A DNA stretch of 42,252 nucleotides from Betaproteobacteria bacterium. GTDB lineage: Bacteria > Acidobacteriota > Terriglobia > Acidiferrales > UBA7541. The stretch spans positions 1-42,252 of the forward strand of contig CAJCHZ010000017.1 in NCBI GenBank assembly GCA_903970165.1, written 5' to 3'. The notes beneath the pieces were generated by a model. The model ran no database searches. It had not been told where the DNA came from and was given only the letters and a program-made list of their open reading frames with translations. The position numbers were made by a program, and so were the translations under genes. Shown here one piece after another: positions 8,945-17,262 of the stretch (position 1 is the stretch's first letter; each line of letters opens with the position of its first letter).

Positions 8945-9134
8945 TTATAGAGAACGCTCAGGTTAATTAGAAGCCGCACAAATGGCAGTCGGCTTGCAAT
9001 TGTTCTTGTCATAGATTTTTGCAAAAGTGGTTGCCCAATTCAAAAAAATATTTCCGAAGGTGGCTGGCTCTGCTGTTTCAGTTTTTTGTTTTAGGAAGTT
9101 AAGGGTCTCCCAAGGCCCAACCAGGAGGTAGTGA

Positions 9135-12100
9135 ATGTCCAGTAAGCGAGTGGCTCTGCTCCTAGCAGCACTGTTTTGCATCTTGGCTGTAGCCCCGTCG
9201 GCGTTGTTCGCGCAGTCCGCCAGCACGGGTTCGGTGGCTGGCACCGTAACCGATCCGCAAGGCGCCGCCGTGGCCACCGCCGCGGTTACCCTCACGGACA
9301 AGTCGACCGGTATTGGCCGCACTGCCACCACCAACGATAACGGCCACTACATCTTTGTGGACGTCAATCCGGGCACCTATAATATCTCGGTAAGCAAGAC
9401 CGGTTTTCGCGTTTCGAAGATCGTTGACCAGGTAGTTCAGGTCGGCCTCTCTTTGACGCTGAACGTTACTATGGAGATTGGTTCGGTCGCGGAGACGGTG
9501 GAAGTCACCGCCACTTCGGGCGCCGAACTGCAGACTTTGAACGCCACCGTCGGCAACACCATCGGCGGCGAAACTTTGCAGCAGCTGCCCACCATTCAGC
9601 GCGACGCCGCAACGTTCGTCACTCTTCAGCCCGGTGTTTCTCCTGATGGCAGCGTTGCCGGTGCGGTCACTGACCAGAGCACTTTCATGCTCGACGGTGG
9701 TCAGAACTCCAATGACATGGACGGCAGCATGGCCGTCTACACGCCCAGCTTTGCTGGCGACCCGACGGGCGGTATCGTCTCCAACTCGATCAGCGGCAGC
9801 CCCACCGGCGTCATGCCCACCCCGATTGACAGCGTCGAAGAGTACAAGGTCAATACCGCCAACCAGACCGCAGATTTCAATAGCTCGGCTGGCGCCGAGG
9901 TTCAGGTCGTTACCAAGCGCGGCACCAACACATGGCATGGCACGGCATATGAGTACTATTACAATAATAATTTCAACGCCAACACTTGGGACAATAACGC
10001 CAGCGGAACACCGCTTCCCGTTTTCCATTACAACCGCTTCGGCGCTGCCGGCGGCGGCCCCGTCATCAGCAAGAACTTTCTTGGCGGCAAGACCTATTTC
10101 TTCGGTAACTATGAGGGCTTCCGCTGGAATGACTCTGCCACTGGCACTTGGATCGTTCCCTCCGCACAAATGCGCCAGGGTATCCTCGAGTTCAACGGCG
10201 TAACCTACAACTTGGGCAACCCGGCAACCGCGACGCCCACAGGCTCCAATTGCGGAAGCGGCACTACTCTTTGCGACCCCCTTCGGTTGGGTCTTGACCC
10301 CGATATCGCGGCTCTCTGGGCCAAGACGCCCATGCCGACAGCACCCAACAGCACTAACCCCTGCCTCAGCTTCAGTGGCTCTCAATACTGCGATGGCGTG
10401 AACGAACAGGCATTCCGCGCCAATTACTCCCTGCCCTACAGCTCGAACTTCGCCGTCGCTCGCTTGGACCATGACTTCGGTGCAAAGTGGCACTTCAACA
10501 CCAGCTATCGCTACTACAAGCTGACCCGCACCACCAGCAGCCAGGTGGACATCGGTGGTGCTCTTCCTGGCGACACGCTTGGCAATCCGGTCGCTCTTTC
10601 CGAGCGCCCTCAGCAGCCTTGGTACTATGTGGCTGGTTTGACCACCAACGTTACATCCAACACCACCAACGACTTGCACTACAGCTTCCTTCGCAACTAC
10701 TGGTCATGGTCTGATCCAGGCGGTATTCCGCAGGAAACCGGTCTCGGCGGCGCCCTCGAACCCTTTGGCGAGAGCTGTGCCTGCATGGGCCCCTATAACG
10801 TCAACACACAGTCTGTCCGCACCCGCTTCTGGGATGGTCACGACAATTTCTTGCGTGATGATTGGACCATGCTCAAGGGCAATCACCTCTTTACCTTTGG
10901 TGGCGCCTACCAGCGCAACTGGGACTGGCATCAACGCTCAGACAACGGTGGCGGCATCAACTATCAGCCGACCTACCTACTCGGCAACGGCGCCGGTTCT
11001 GGCCTTGTAGACTTTTCCAGTACCCAACCGACGGGTGTAAACACAGTGCAGTGGGAACGCGACAGCGCCGCTGTCCTGGGTATCATCACTCAGTCCCAGA
11101 CCGTTTATACCCGGTCTGGATCTGATCTCACCCTCAATCCTCCGCTCACCCACGCGTACGATCAGAGCACTATCCCTTACTACAACGTCTATTTCAGTGA
11201 TTCCTGGCATGTGAAGCCATCCATCACCTTTACCTACGGCTTGGGTTGGACCCTTGAAATGCCCCCAACAGAAGCGGCGGGCAAGCAGATCGAACTCGTG
11301 GATGCTGGTGGCCAGCAGCTCGATGTCGAAGCCTATTTGAAACAGCGCGAAGACGCCGCTTTGCAAGGTCAAGTCTATAACCCGAATGTCGGTTTTGACC
11401 TGGTCGGCAACACCGGCTCCGGGCAAAAGTATCCCTATGATCCCTTCTACGGGTCCTTCAGCCCGCGCGTCGCCTTGGCTTGGAGTCCCAATTATAGCGA
11501 CGGGCTCATGGGCTCTGTCTTTGGGAGCAATAAAACGGTTGTTCGCGGCGGCTATAGCCGCGTCTACGGCCGTCTGAACGGGGTGGACCTTGTTCTCGTT
11601 CCCTTGCTCGGTACCGGTTTGATTCAGGCGGTGGAATGCAGTCAGCCTCTTATGACCGGGGTTTGCGGTCCTACCAACCCCACAGTTGCCAACGGCTTCC
11701 GTATCGGAACCGACGGCAACAGCGCTCCGCTTCCGGCACCGTCTGCTACGCTTCCGCAACCTACATTCCCAGGCGTAAACAACGTCTCCGCTGCCACCGG
11801 CGAAGCCCTCGACCCGCATTTCCGTCCCAACGTCGTGGACTCTTTCGACTTGACCATCCAGCGCCAGATCACTCCCAAGTTGCTCCTGGAAGTTGGATAT
11901 ATCGGCCGCAGGATTACCCACGAATATCAGCCGATCAATATCAACGCCGTTCCTTACATGATGACCCTCGGCGGACAGCAATTCTCCAAGGCCTACGCGG
12001 CCGTCGAGACCCAACTCGGATGCACAGTCTCTTACGCCAATTGCGGCGCCGCGATTCCTTCGGGAGCTGCGAACCAGTTGGCTTACGCCAACGGGTTTAC

Positions 12101-13163
12101 TCCGCAGCCCTTCTTTGAGAATGCGTTGAAAGGCACTGGCTATTGCGCCGGCTTTAACAGCTGCACCGCGGCAGTCGTCTACAACGAGGCTATCGGTACC
12201 GGCAATTTGCTGACCCAGAGCGTTTGGAGCCTGTGGAGCGACCTCGACAACGGTGGGTTTAACTTCCCCCGCAGCATGCTCAACACTCCCATCGTTGGCG
12301 GTCCTGCGGATTGCAACGGCCTGCCCTGCGGTGCCAACGGTCAGATTTCCTCCGGCGTGGCTGTGAATGCCAGCGTCGGCCACGGCAACTACAACGGTGG
12401 TTTCGTCTCACTGAAGGCCAACAGCTGGCACCACATTACGCTCACCGAGAACTTCACCTACAGTAAGGCTCTCGGCACCGGCGCCGTTGTTCAGGCCAGC
12501 AGCGAGTACACCACCAACGATCCCTTCAACCTCAATAACATGTACGGCGTACAGAACTTCAACCGCAAGTTCGTGGACAACGTCTACGCCCTCATTGACG
12601 ATCCCTGGTACAAGAGCCAGCAGGGTTTTGTTGGCCGGGTGCTCGGTGGCTGGTCCCTCGCTCCGATCTTTGCGATTGGCAGCGGCGCTCCGGTCTACTG
12701 CAACACCTGGACCGATGCTCAGTCCTTCGGCGCTGGTGATGGCGCGAACTTCTTCGACAACGAGCAGTGCATCTTCACTGGCCAGCATCCCTACGGTTCC
12801 GGCCACTACACCAGCGGAAACGCGAACTGCGGCGCCGGCTGCTTCAACATCTTCTCTAACCCGGTTGCCCTTCTCAGCACCGTTCGCAACCCCATTCTCG
12901 GTCTCGATACCGGCACGGGCGGCAACGGTTCCGTCATCGTCGGCCAGTATTATTGGAATATGGACATCCGCCTGGTGAAAAGCATCCGGCTCCTGGAGCG
13001 TTATAATCTCCAGTTTGAGTACACGGTAACCAACGTATTCAACCATCCCGTGTTCTACGATCCGAGCCTCAACCCCTCTGGCGGCGTCGGCCAGTTCGGT
13101 CAAGTCTCCGCTGAGGGCAACAACCCGCGCGCCATGCAGTTCGGTCTGCGCTTCCAGTTCTAA
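9135..13163 (+). CDS. TonB-dependent receptor with carboxypeptidase-regulatory-like N-terminal domain (Oar-like)
   Basis: A 1342-residue outer-membrane protein. A perfect AGGAGG lies just before the ATG. Residues 1-26 are a signal peptide ending around LFAQ. Residues about 30-115 form a carboxypeptidase-regulatory-like beta-sandwich (GSVAGTVTDPQGAAV, then PGTYNISVSKTGF). A plug-like region follows (about 120-260, with FMLDGGQNSNDMDG), then a long barrel ending in the C-terminal aromatic QFGLRFQF. The family is abundant in Acidobacteriota and Bacteroidota and is usually linked to uptake of polymers or large ligands, or to surface functions; the ligand here is unknown. It stands alone, with a long AT-rich leader and its own terminator, so expression is probably independently controlled. 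Confidence 0.92.
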   Translation: MSSKRVALLLAALFCILAVAPSALFAQSASTGSVAGTVTDPQGAAVATAAVTLTDKSTGIGRTATTNDNGHYIFVDVNPGTYNISVSKTGFRVSKIVDQVVQVGLSLTLNVTMEIGSVAETVEVTATSGAELQTLNATVGNTIGGETLQQLPTIQRDAATFVTLQPGVSPDGSVAGAVTDQSTFMLDGGQNSNDMDGSMAVYTPSFAGDPTGGIVSNSISGSPTGVMPTPIDSVEEYKVNTANQTADFNSSAGAEVQVVTKRGTNTWHGTAYEYYYNNNFNANTWDNNASGTPLPVFHYNRFGAAGGGPVISKNFLGGKTYFFGNYEGFRWNDSATGTWIVPSAQMRQGILEFNGVTYNLGNPATATPTGSNCGSGTTLCDPLRLGLDPDIAALWAKTPMPTAPNSTNPCLSFSGSQYCDGVNEQAFRANYSLPYSSNFAVARLDHDFGAKWHFNTSYRYYKLTRTTSSQVDIGGALPGDTLGNPVALSERPQQPWYYVAGLTTNVTSNTTNDLHYSFLRNYWSWSDPGGIPQETGLGGALEPFGESCACMGPYNVNTQSVRTRFWDGHDNFLRDDWTMLKGNHLFTFGGAYQRNWDWHQRSDNGGGINYQPTYLLGNGAGSGLVDFSSTQPTGVNTVQWERDSAAVLGIITQSQTVYTRSGSDLTLNPPLTHAYDQSTIPYYNVYFSDSWHVKPSITFTYGLGWTLEMPPTEAAGKQIELVDAGGQQLDVEAYLKQREDAALQGQVYNPNVGFDLVGNTGSGQKYPYDPFYGSFSPRVALAWSPNYSDGLMGSVFGSNKTVVRGGYSRVYGRLNGVDLVLVPLLGTGLIQAVECSQPLMTGVCGPTNPTVANGFRIGTDGNSAPLPAPSATLPQPTFPGVNNVSAATGEALDPHFRPNVVDSFDLTIQRQITPKLLLEVGYIGRRITHEYQPININAVPYMMTLGGQQFSKAYAAVETQLGCTVSYANCGAAIPSGAANQLAYANGFTPQPFFENALKGTGYCAGFNSCTAAVVYNEAIGTGNLLTQSVWSLWSDLDNGGFNFPRSMLNTPIVGGPADCNGLPCGANGQISSGVAVNASVGHGNYNGGFVSLKANSWHHITLTENFTYSKALGTGAVVQASSEYTTNDPFNLNNMYGVQNFNRKFVDNVYALIDDPWYKSQQGFVGRVLGGWSLAPIFAIGSGAPVYCNTWTDAQSFGAGDGANFFDNEQCIFTGQHPYGSGHYTSGNANCGAGCFNIFSNPVALLSTVRNPILGLDTGTGGNGSVIVGQYYWNMDIRLVKSIRLLERYNLQFEYTVTNVFNHPVFYDPSLNPSGGVGQFGQVSAEGNNPRAMQFGLRFQF

Positions 13164-13195
13164 TCTCTTCCGGCGAGCTTTCAAGATCTCGCCGC

Positions 13196-13237
13196 AAAAA
13201 CGGGGAAGGCCGAATCGGCCTTCCCCGTTTTTTTTTT
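13196..13237 (+). terminator. Strong intrinsic terminator after the TonB receptor
   Basis: A perfect 12-bp stem (13201-13212 with 13216-13227), GC-rich with the tri-loop AAT, is followed directly by a run of ten T residues. A-rich bases before the stem could pair with the T run and make it work on the other strand too. Confidence 0.93.
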
Positions 13238-13286
13238 CCTGTCCATTTTCTGTCAGCTTTTTTTTCCTGTCCATTTTCCGTCAGCT
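13231..13286. repeat. Two tandem copies of a 28-bp unit
   Basis: The copies at 13231-13258 and 13259-13286 differ at one base (TTTTCTGTC versus TTTTCCGTC). Each begins with the T run that also ends the terminator. The repeat fills nearly the whole gap before the EamA gene. Confidence 0.92.
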
Positions 13287-13303
13287 TCTTTTAGTCTCTC
13301 TGC

Positions 13304-14218
13304 ATGACCAGACGCCTTCGCGCCGACCTCGCTCTGGCCTTCTGTACCCTCCTCTGGGGTGCTACCTTTGTCATCGTAAAAAACTCCCTCGTCCACGCAT
13401 CCGTCTTCGTTTTTCTGGCCGCGCGCTTCACTGTCGCTGCTTTCCTGATGGCTGTCTTTCGCCCGCATGTCTTCCGCTCCCTCAAAAGGGAAGAACTGCT
13501 CGCAGGAGCCGCCCTCGGCTTCTTCATGTTCGGCGGCTATGCCTTCCAGACCGCCGGCCTCCAATTCACGACTCCCGCCAAATCCGGATTCGTCACCGGC
13601 TCGAGTGTCGTCCTCGTCCCTCTGCTCCTCGGCATCTTTTGGGGACGACGCCTCACCTCCTGGGTTTACGCGGGCGTTTGCGCCGCTGTATTCGGCCTCT
13701 ATTTCCTTACCGTCCCCGCCGAAGGCATCTCGCAACTGAACCGCGGCGACGTGCTCACCTTCGTCGCAGCGGCCCTCTACGCTGTGCATATCATTCTGGT
13801 AGGGAATTACTCCCGGCGACACTCCGTTGCCGCCCTCAGCGTCCTCCAGGTTGCGGCCTGTGCCATCATGGCGTGGCTCGCCACGGGAGTAACCGCTGCC
13901 ACTGGCTGGCAGTTTGCCCGTTTCTCCTGGAAGCCTGACTCTTTGCTAGGAATTGCAATCTGCGCCATCTTGGCGACCGCCGTAGCCTTCTCCATCCAGC
14001 TCTGGGCTCAGCAGTACACCACCTCAAGCCACGCCGCCATCCTCTTCACCCTGGAGCCGGTTTTCGCCTCTCTAACCTCGTATCTCATGATCCGCGAAAG
14101 ACTGACCCCACGTGCCCTGACCGGCGCCGCGTTCGTCCTGGCCGGAATCCTGATCGCAGAGCTTCTGGGTCCGCCAGCCGCCCCAGAATCCCCGGAGCCC
14201 ACCACCGAACCTGCCTGA
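13304..14218 (+). CDS. EamA/DMT-family transporter
   Basis: A 304-residue inner-membrane protein with about ten hydrophobic helices in two similar halves, as in the drug/metabolite transporter superfamily (EamA). The first helix carries LAFCTLLWGATFVIVKNSL, the second half starts near residue 150 with GDVLTFVAAALYAVHIILVG, and it ends with FTLEPVFASLTSYLMIRERLTP, the typical late EamA motif. Substrate is unknown; relatives export amino acids or other small metabolites. No Shine-Dalgarno site is visible. The gene sits directly after the 28-bp tandem repeat and ends in a gene-free stretch before leuD on the other strand. Confidence 0.88.
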   Translation: MTRRLRADLALAFCTLLWGATFVIVKNSLVHASVFVFLAARFTVAAFLMAVFRPHVFRSLKREELLAGAALGFFMFGGYAFQTAGLQFTTPAKSGFVTGSSVVLVPLLLGIFWGRRLTSWVYAGVCAAVFGLYFLTVPAEGISQLNRGDVLTFVAAALYAVHIILVGNYSRRHSVAALSVLQVAACAIMAWLATGVTAATGWQFARFSWKPDSLLGIAICAILATAVAFSIQLWAQQYTTSSHAAILFTLEPVFASLTSYLMIRERLTPRALTGAAFVLAGILIAELLGPPAAPESPEPTTEPA

Positions 14219-14614
14219 ACCCCGAATCTCCGCGAACGCCCAACTTCCATGACGGATGAACGGATCGTGGCACGTGGCGTACAGGCCCCCGACAAGAATG
14301 GGAGGCGACTCTCGCTTCGCTCATCGCCCAGCCTCCTAAGCTAGCCCTCACGGTAAGCCTAAGTCCCGCATAACAACACTTACAGGCCATCCCGCAAGTG
14401 TCGATTCTAAATGACTTACAGAAAAGCTAAGCCCTGTAAATGCAACACTTACGAAAAACGAAAGGGGGGCAATCAGACAGTGAGCGATTTGGGAATGGCA
14501 AATATCCCATCGAGGCGCAGGCTATCTGGAAATTGCTATGAGAGAAAGTTCTAATCGCGAAGCAGGAATGGGGAGACCGCCGGTCCTAAAGGCTACCGCC
14601 CAGCCTGTCTTCAA
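14219..14614. other. Gene-free convergent region with short repeats
   Basis: About 400 bases between the converging EamA gene and leuD. No plausible gene is seen. CAACACTTAC occurs twice (14374-14383 and 14443-14452). TTACAG followed by CTGTAA forms a small dyad near 14415-14439. A short stem AGGCT/AGCCT near 14590-14606, followed by TTT on the minus strand, could weakly terminate leuD transcripts. The repeats may be remains of a mobile element, but no end or transposase can be shown. Confidence 0.4.
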
Positions 14615-15256
14615 TTATTGGCGGTTGGAGTAATTTTGCACGTCTACAGCCTCATACATCGTAGCAGTAGCTGCATGAGCCTTTTCGTAAGCGGTTATCT
14701 CCGCCTCATGCTGCAAAGAAGTCCCAATGTCATCCAGCCCCTTCAGCAGAACTTCCTTCCGCGAAGGCGCGATATCGAATCGGAACATCAGGCCATGCCG
14801 GTCGGCGATCGTCTGATCTGGCAAATTCACCGTCAGCATGTAGCCTTCTTCTTTTTCGGTGCGCTGAAAAAGCTCCTCGATTTGCTCCTCGGGAAGGGAG
14901 GCGGGCAAGATCCCATTCTTGAAGCAATTGTTATAAAAAATGTCCGCGTAACTCGGCGCGATGATCACGCGAAAGCCATAATCTTTCACGCCCCAAGGCG
15001 CATGCTCGCGGCTCGATCCGCAGCCGAAATTAGCTCGCGCCAGCAAAACCGATGCGCCTTCGTAGCGCGGAAAATTCAACACGAATTCGGGATTCGGTTT
15101 TTCGCCCGGCAAATAGCGCCAGTCATAAAACAAAATCCGCCCAAAGCCTTTGCGCGTCAGCGCCTTCAAAAACTGCTTCGGCACCATCTGGTCGGTGTCG
15201 ACATTCACCCTGTCCAGCGGCATCACCATGCCCGTGTGCGTGTTAAATGGTTCCAT
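14615..15256 (-). CDS. leuD: 3-isopropylmalate dehydratase small subunit
   Basis: The 213-residue protein has the typical LeuD length and motifs: [18 protein letters not shown] near the start, [25 protein letters not shown], and [17 protein letters not shown]. With LeuC it forms the isomerase that turns 2-isopropylmalate into 3-isopropylmalate in leucine synthesis. An AGGAG site lies 11 bases before the ATG. Its start overlaps by 14 bases the end of the membrane-protein gene inserted between leuC and leuD, so translation may be coupled. The iron-sulfur cluster is held by LeuC, not by this subunit. Confidence 0.95.
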   Translation of the reverse strand: MEPFNTHTGMVMPLDRVNVDTDQMVPKQFLKALTRKGFGRILFYDWRYLPGEKPNPEFVLNFPRYEGASVLLARANFGCGSSREHAPWGVKDYGFRVIIAPSYADIFYNNCFKNGILPASLPEEQIEELFQRTEKEEGYMLTVNLPDQTIADRHGLMFRFDIAPSRKEVLLKGLDDIGTSLQHEAEITAYEKAHAATATMYEAVDVQNYSNRQ

Positions 15257-15650
15257 TGCCCTTGACGCTCCTAAAAGTTTGTTTCGTGCGACTCTGACTT
15301 ATTCCTTCGGCGATGCAAAAAAGAATCACGCTTGCTGTAACACAATAGCTGATTCCACGAGCCACGAAATGAATTCTCGCCGAGTGAAACCCAGACAAAA
15401 CGAACAAAATTGCCTGACCCGCCAGAAAGAACACTATGAAAACCCGGGTTCTCCGTGTGAGCCTCTCATAGCTTCCTCGTTGCATTTGCCACAGAAAACT
15501 TACACACACTGTCAGAACAACAGCCGCAGGCAGGATCAGGGAGCCAGGCCAAGTAAGATTAAGACTGTAGCAATCAGCGACTATCATCGGTACGAACGCC
15601 GCCAAAGTGAGTATCAGATCGTAAAGCATGTCACGCGTTCGGACGTTCAT
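15243..15650 (-). CDS. Unrecognised four-helix membrane protein between leuC and leuD
   Basis: A 135-residue frame starts 12 bases after the leuC stop and overlaps leuD by 14 bases, as a real operon member would. Four strongly hydrophobic segments are visible at about residues 8-27, 34-52, 68-88 and 92-115, separated by short Arg/Lys-rich loops ([13 protein letters not shown]). I recognise no family. Codon choice differs from leuC and leuD: many A- or T-ending codons and a lower GC than the neighbours. No clear Shine-Dalgarno is visible. The hydrophobic pattern, operon fit and intact frame support a gene; the composition suggests acquisition. A role in leucine transport or sensing is only a guess from position. 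Confidence 0.65.
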   Translation of the reverse strand: MNVRTRDMLYDLILTLAAFVPMIVADCYSLNLTWPGSLILPAAVVLTVCVSFLWQMQRGSYERLTRRTRVFIVFFLAGQAILFVLSGFHSARIHFVARGISYCVTASVILFCIAEGISQSRTKQTFRSVKGNGTI

Positions 15651-15662
15651 AAGAAGACACAG

Positions 15663-17090
15663 CTACTCGATGTGCGCCACATCGAACTGGCGCACATCCA
15701 CAAAATGGCCGGCGATGGCTGCTGCAGCCGCCATGACTGGGCTGACCAAGTGCGTGCGGCTGTCCTTGCCTTGGCGGCCCTCGAAATTGCGGTTGCTTGT
15801 GCTCGCACTGCGCTCGTGCGGCGGCAGAACGTCGGCGTTCATGCCGATGCACATGCTGCAGCCCGCGTCGCGCCACTCGAAACCGGCTTCGCGGAAAATC
15901 TTGTCCAAGCCTTCCGATTCCGCTTGCGCTTTAATTCCGCGCGAGCCAGGGACGATCAGCGCTTGCTTGATGCTGACGGCAACGTGCTTTCCCGCAACGA
16001 GATGCGCCGCGGCACGCAAATCATCCAATCGCGAATTCGTGCACGAACCAATAAACACGCGATCAACCGGGATGTCCACGATGGGCGTCCCTGCTTTCAA
16101 TCCCATATATTTCAGAGCACTCTCGGTCGCTTTCTGGTCGTTCGGATCGGTAAACGCGCCCGGTTCCGGCACGCGTCCTGTAACGCTCGTCACCATCCCG
16201 GGATTCGTTCCCCATGTCACCTGCGGCGCAATCTCCGACGCTTGCAGCTCCACCGTCATATCAAACTTCGCGCCCTCATCGCTCTTCAGCTTCTTCCAAC
16301 CTTCCACTGCATCGTCAAACGCTTTCCCGCGCGGCACAAACGGTCGCCCTTCCATGTATTGAAATGTGGTCTCGTCCGGCGCCACCATACCCGCCCGCGC
16401 GCCGCCCTCAATGGTCATGTTGCAAACGGTCATCCGCCCGTCCATGGACAAATCGCGAATCGCTTCGCCGCCATACTCGGCCACGTGCCCGGTTCCGCCG
16501 CTGATCCCCATTTTTCCGATGATGGCCAGAATAATGTCCTTCGCCGTAACGCCGCGCGGCCGTTTCCCGTGCACCAAAATGTGCAAGGTCTTGCTGCGCG
16601 ACTGTACCAGGCACTGCGTTGCCAGAACATGCTCGACTTCGCTGGTCCCAATCCCAAACGCCAGCGTCCCAAACGCTCCGTGAGTCGAGGTGTGGCTGTC
16701 GCCGCAAACAATGGTCTGCCCGGGCTGCGTCACACCCAGTTCCGGCCCGATAATGTGGACAATCCCCTGGTTCTTGCTGTTCATATCGAAAAGCCGCACG
16801 CCCGTCTCGCGGCAATTCTTTTCGAGCGCCTCAAACTGCAAACGCGCACCCGTATCCACAATGGGCAGATATCGGTCTTTCTGCGTCGTGGGAACCGAGT
16901 GGTCCATCACGGCAAACGTCAAATCCGGCCGCCGCACCTTGCGCCCTTCCGCGGCCAACCCGGCAAACGCCTGCGGCGATGTCCCTTCGTGAATCAGGTG
17001 CCGGTCAATGTAAATAAGAGCGGGCTTTCCCGCCTCTTCGTGTACAACATGTGAATCCCAGATTTTTTCGTAGAGTGTTTTAGATGGCAT
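15663..17090 (-). CDS. leuC: 3-isopropylmalate dehydratase large subunit
   Basis: A 475-residue aconitase-family protein that carries the [4Fe-4S] cluster of isopropylmalate isomerase. The three cluster cysteines are visible in GSCTNSR and in GCSMCIGMN near the C-terminus. Other family blocks are [14 protein letters not shown] and [15 protein letters not shown]. The length is standard. The start ATG has GGGGAA before it and lies about 9 bases after the expected transcription start of the promoter at 17106-17134. It heads the unit leuC, membrane protein, leuD. Confidence 0.96.
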   Translation of the reverse strand: MPSKTLYEKIWDSHVVHEEAGKPALIYIDRHLIHEGTSPQAFAGLAAEGRKVRRPDLTFAVMDHSVPTTQKDRYLPIVDTGARLQFEALEKNCRETGVRLFDMNSKNQGIVHIIGPELGVTQPGQTIVCGDSHTSTHGAFGTLAFGIGTSEVEHVLATQCLVQSRSKTLHILVHGKRPRGVTAKDIILAIIGKMGISGGTGHVAEYGGEAIRDLSMDGRMTVCNMTIEGGARAGMVAPDETTFQYMEGRPFVPRGKAFDDAVEGWKKLKSDEGAKFDMTVELQASEIAPQVTWGTNPGMVTSVTGRVPEPGAFTDPNDQKATESALKYMGLKAGTPIVDIPVDRVFIGSCTNSRLDDLRAAAHLVAGKHVAVSIKQALIVPGSRGIKAQAESEGLDKIFREAGFEWRDAGCSMCIGMNADVLPPHERSASTSNRNFEGRQGKDSRTHLVSPVMAAAAAIAGHFVDVRQFDVAHIE

Positions 17091-17105
17091 GTTCGTTCCC
17101 CAGCG

Positions 17106-17134
17106 ATTTTAACACTCCATACACATATGTCCAA
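17106..17134 (-). promoter_or_regulatory. leuC promoter TTGGAC-N17-TAAAAT
   Basis: On the minus strand TTGGAC (17134-17129) and TAAAAT (17111-17106) are separated by exactly 17 bases. Transcription would start near 17099, leaving a very short leader, so a leader-peptide attenuator for leucine is not present here. Confidence 0.55.
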
Positions 17135-17262
17135 TGAAGCGGATCCAAATCCCATGTGGAGCGTAACGGAACCATTACAGCCGTTCAGTCCTCCCACGCC
17201 AAGTACAATGATGGTATAGTCACCGCAGTTCGCACAGGTCGCCTATCTTCGGAGGCCCTTCG

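Larger units (their letters stand above)
8480..9134 (+). other. AT-rich gene-free region, long leader of the TonB receptor
   Basis: These 655 bases hold no convincing gene. The base composition falls clearly towards A+T, most strongly from about 8640 to 9100. Two promoter-like sites (8709-8737 and 8939-8944) point to the receptor gene, giving 5' leaders of roughly 390 or 184 bases. A weak hairpin, ATGCATA at about 8779 pairing with TGTGCAT before eight T residues near 8807-8814, could end a short transcript from the first promoter. Confidence 0.5.

Noticed and set aside
9162..12383. Long minus-strand open frames opposite the first TonB receptor (505 and 468 codons)
   Set aside because: They lie wholly inside a well-supported receptor gene, have no ribosome site or domain motif, and arise from the codon bias of the plus strand.
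14085..14390. Minus-strand frames in the gap after the EamA gene
   Set aside because: Overlap the EamA gene, low-complexity Arg/Gly/Trp content, no start signal.
14341..14460. CAACACTTAC repeats as a CRISPR array or attachment site
   Set aside because: Only two short copies with irregular spacing, no spacers, no cas, integrase or tRNA gene nearby.
15150..17054. A 634-codon plus-strand frame across leuD, the membrane gene and leuC
   Set aside because: It is antisense to clear leuC and leuD, Arg/His-rich, and has no recognisable motif.
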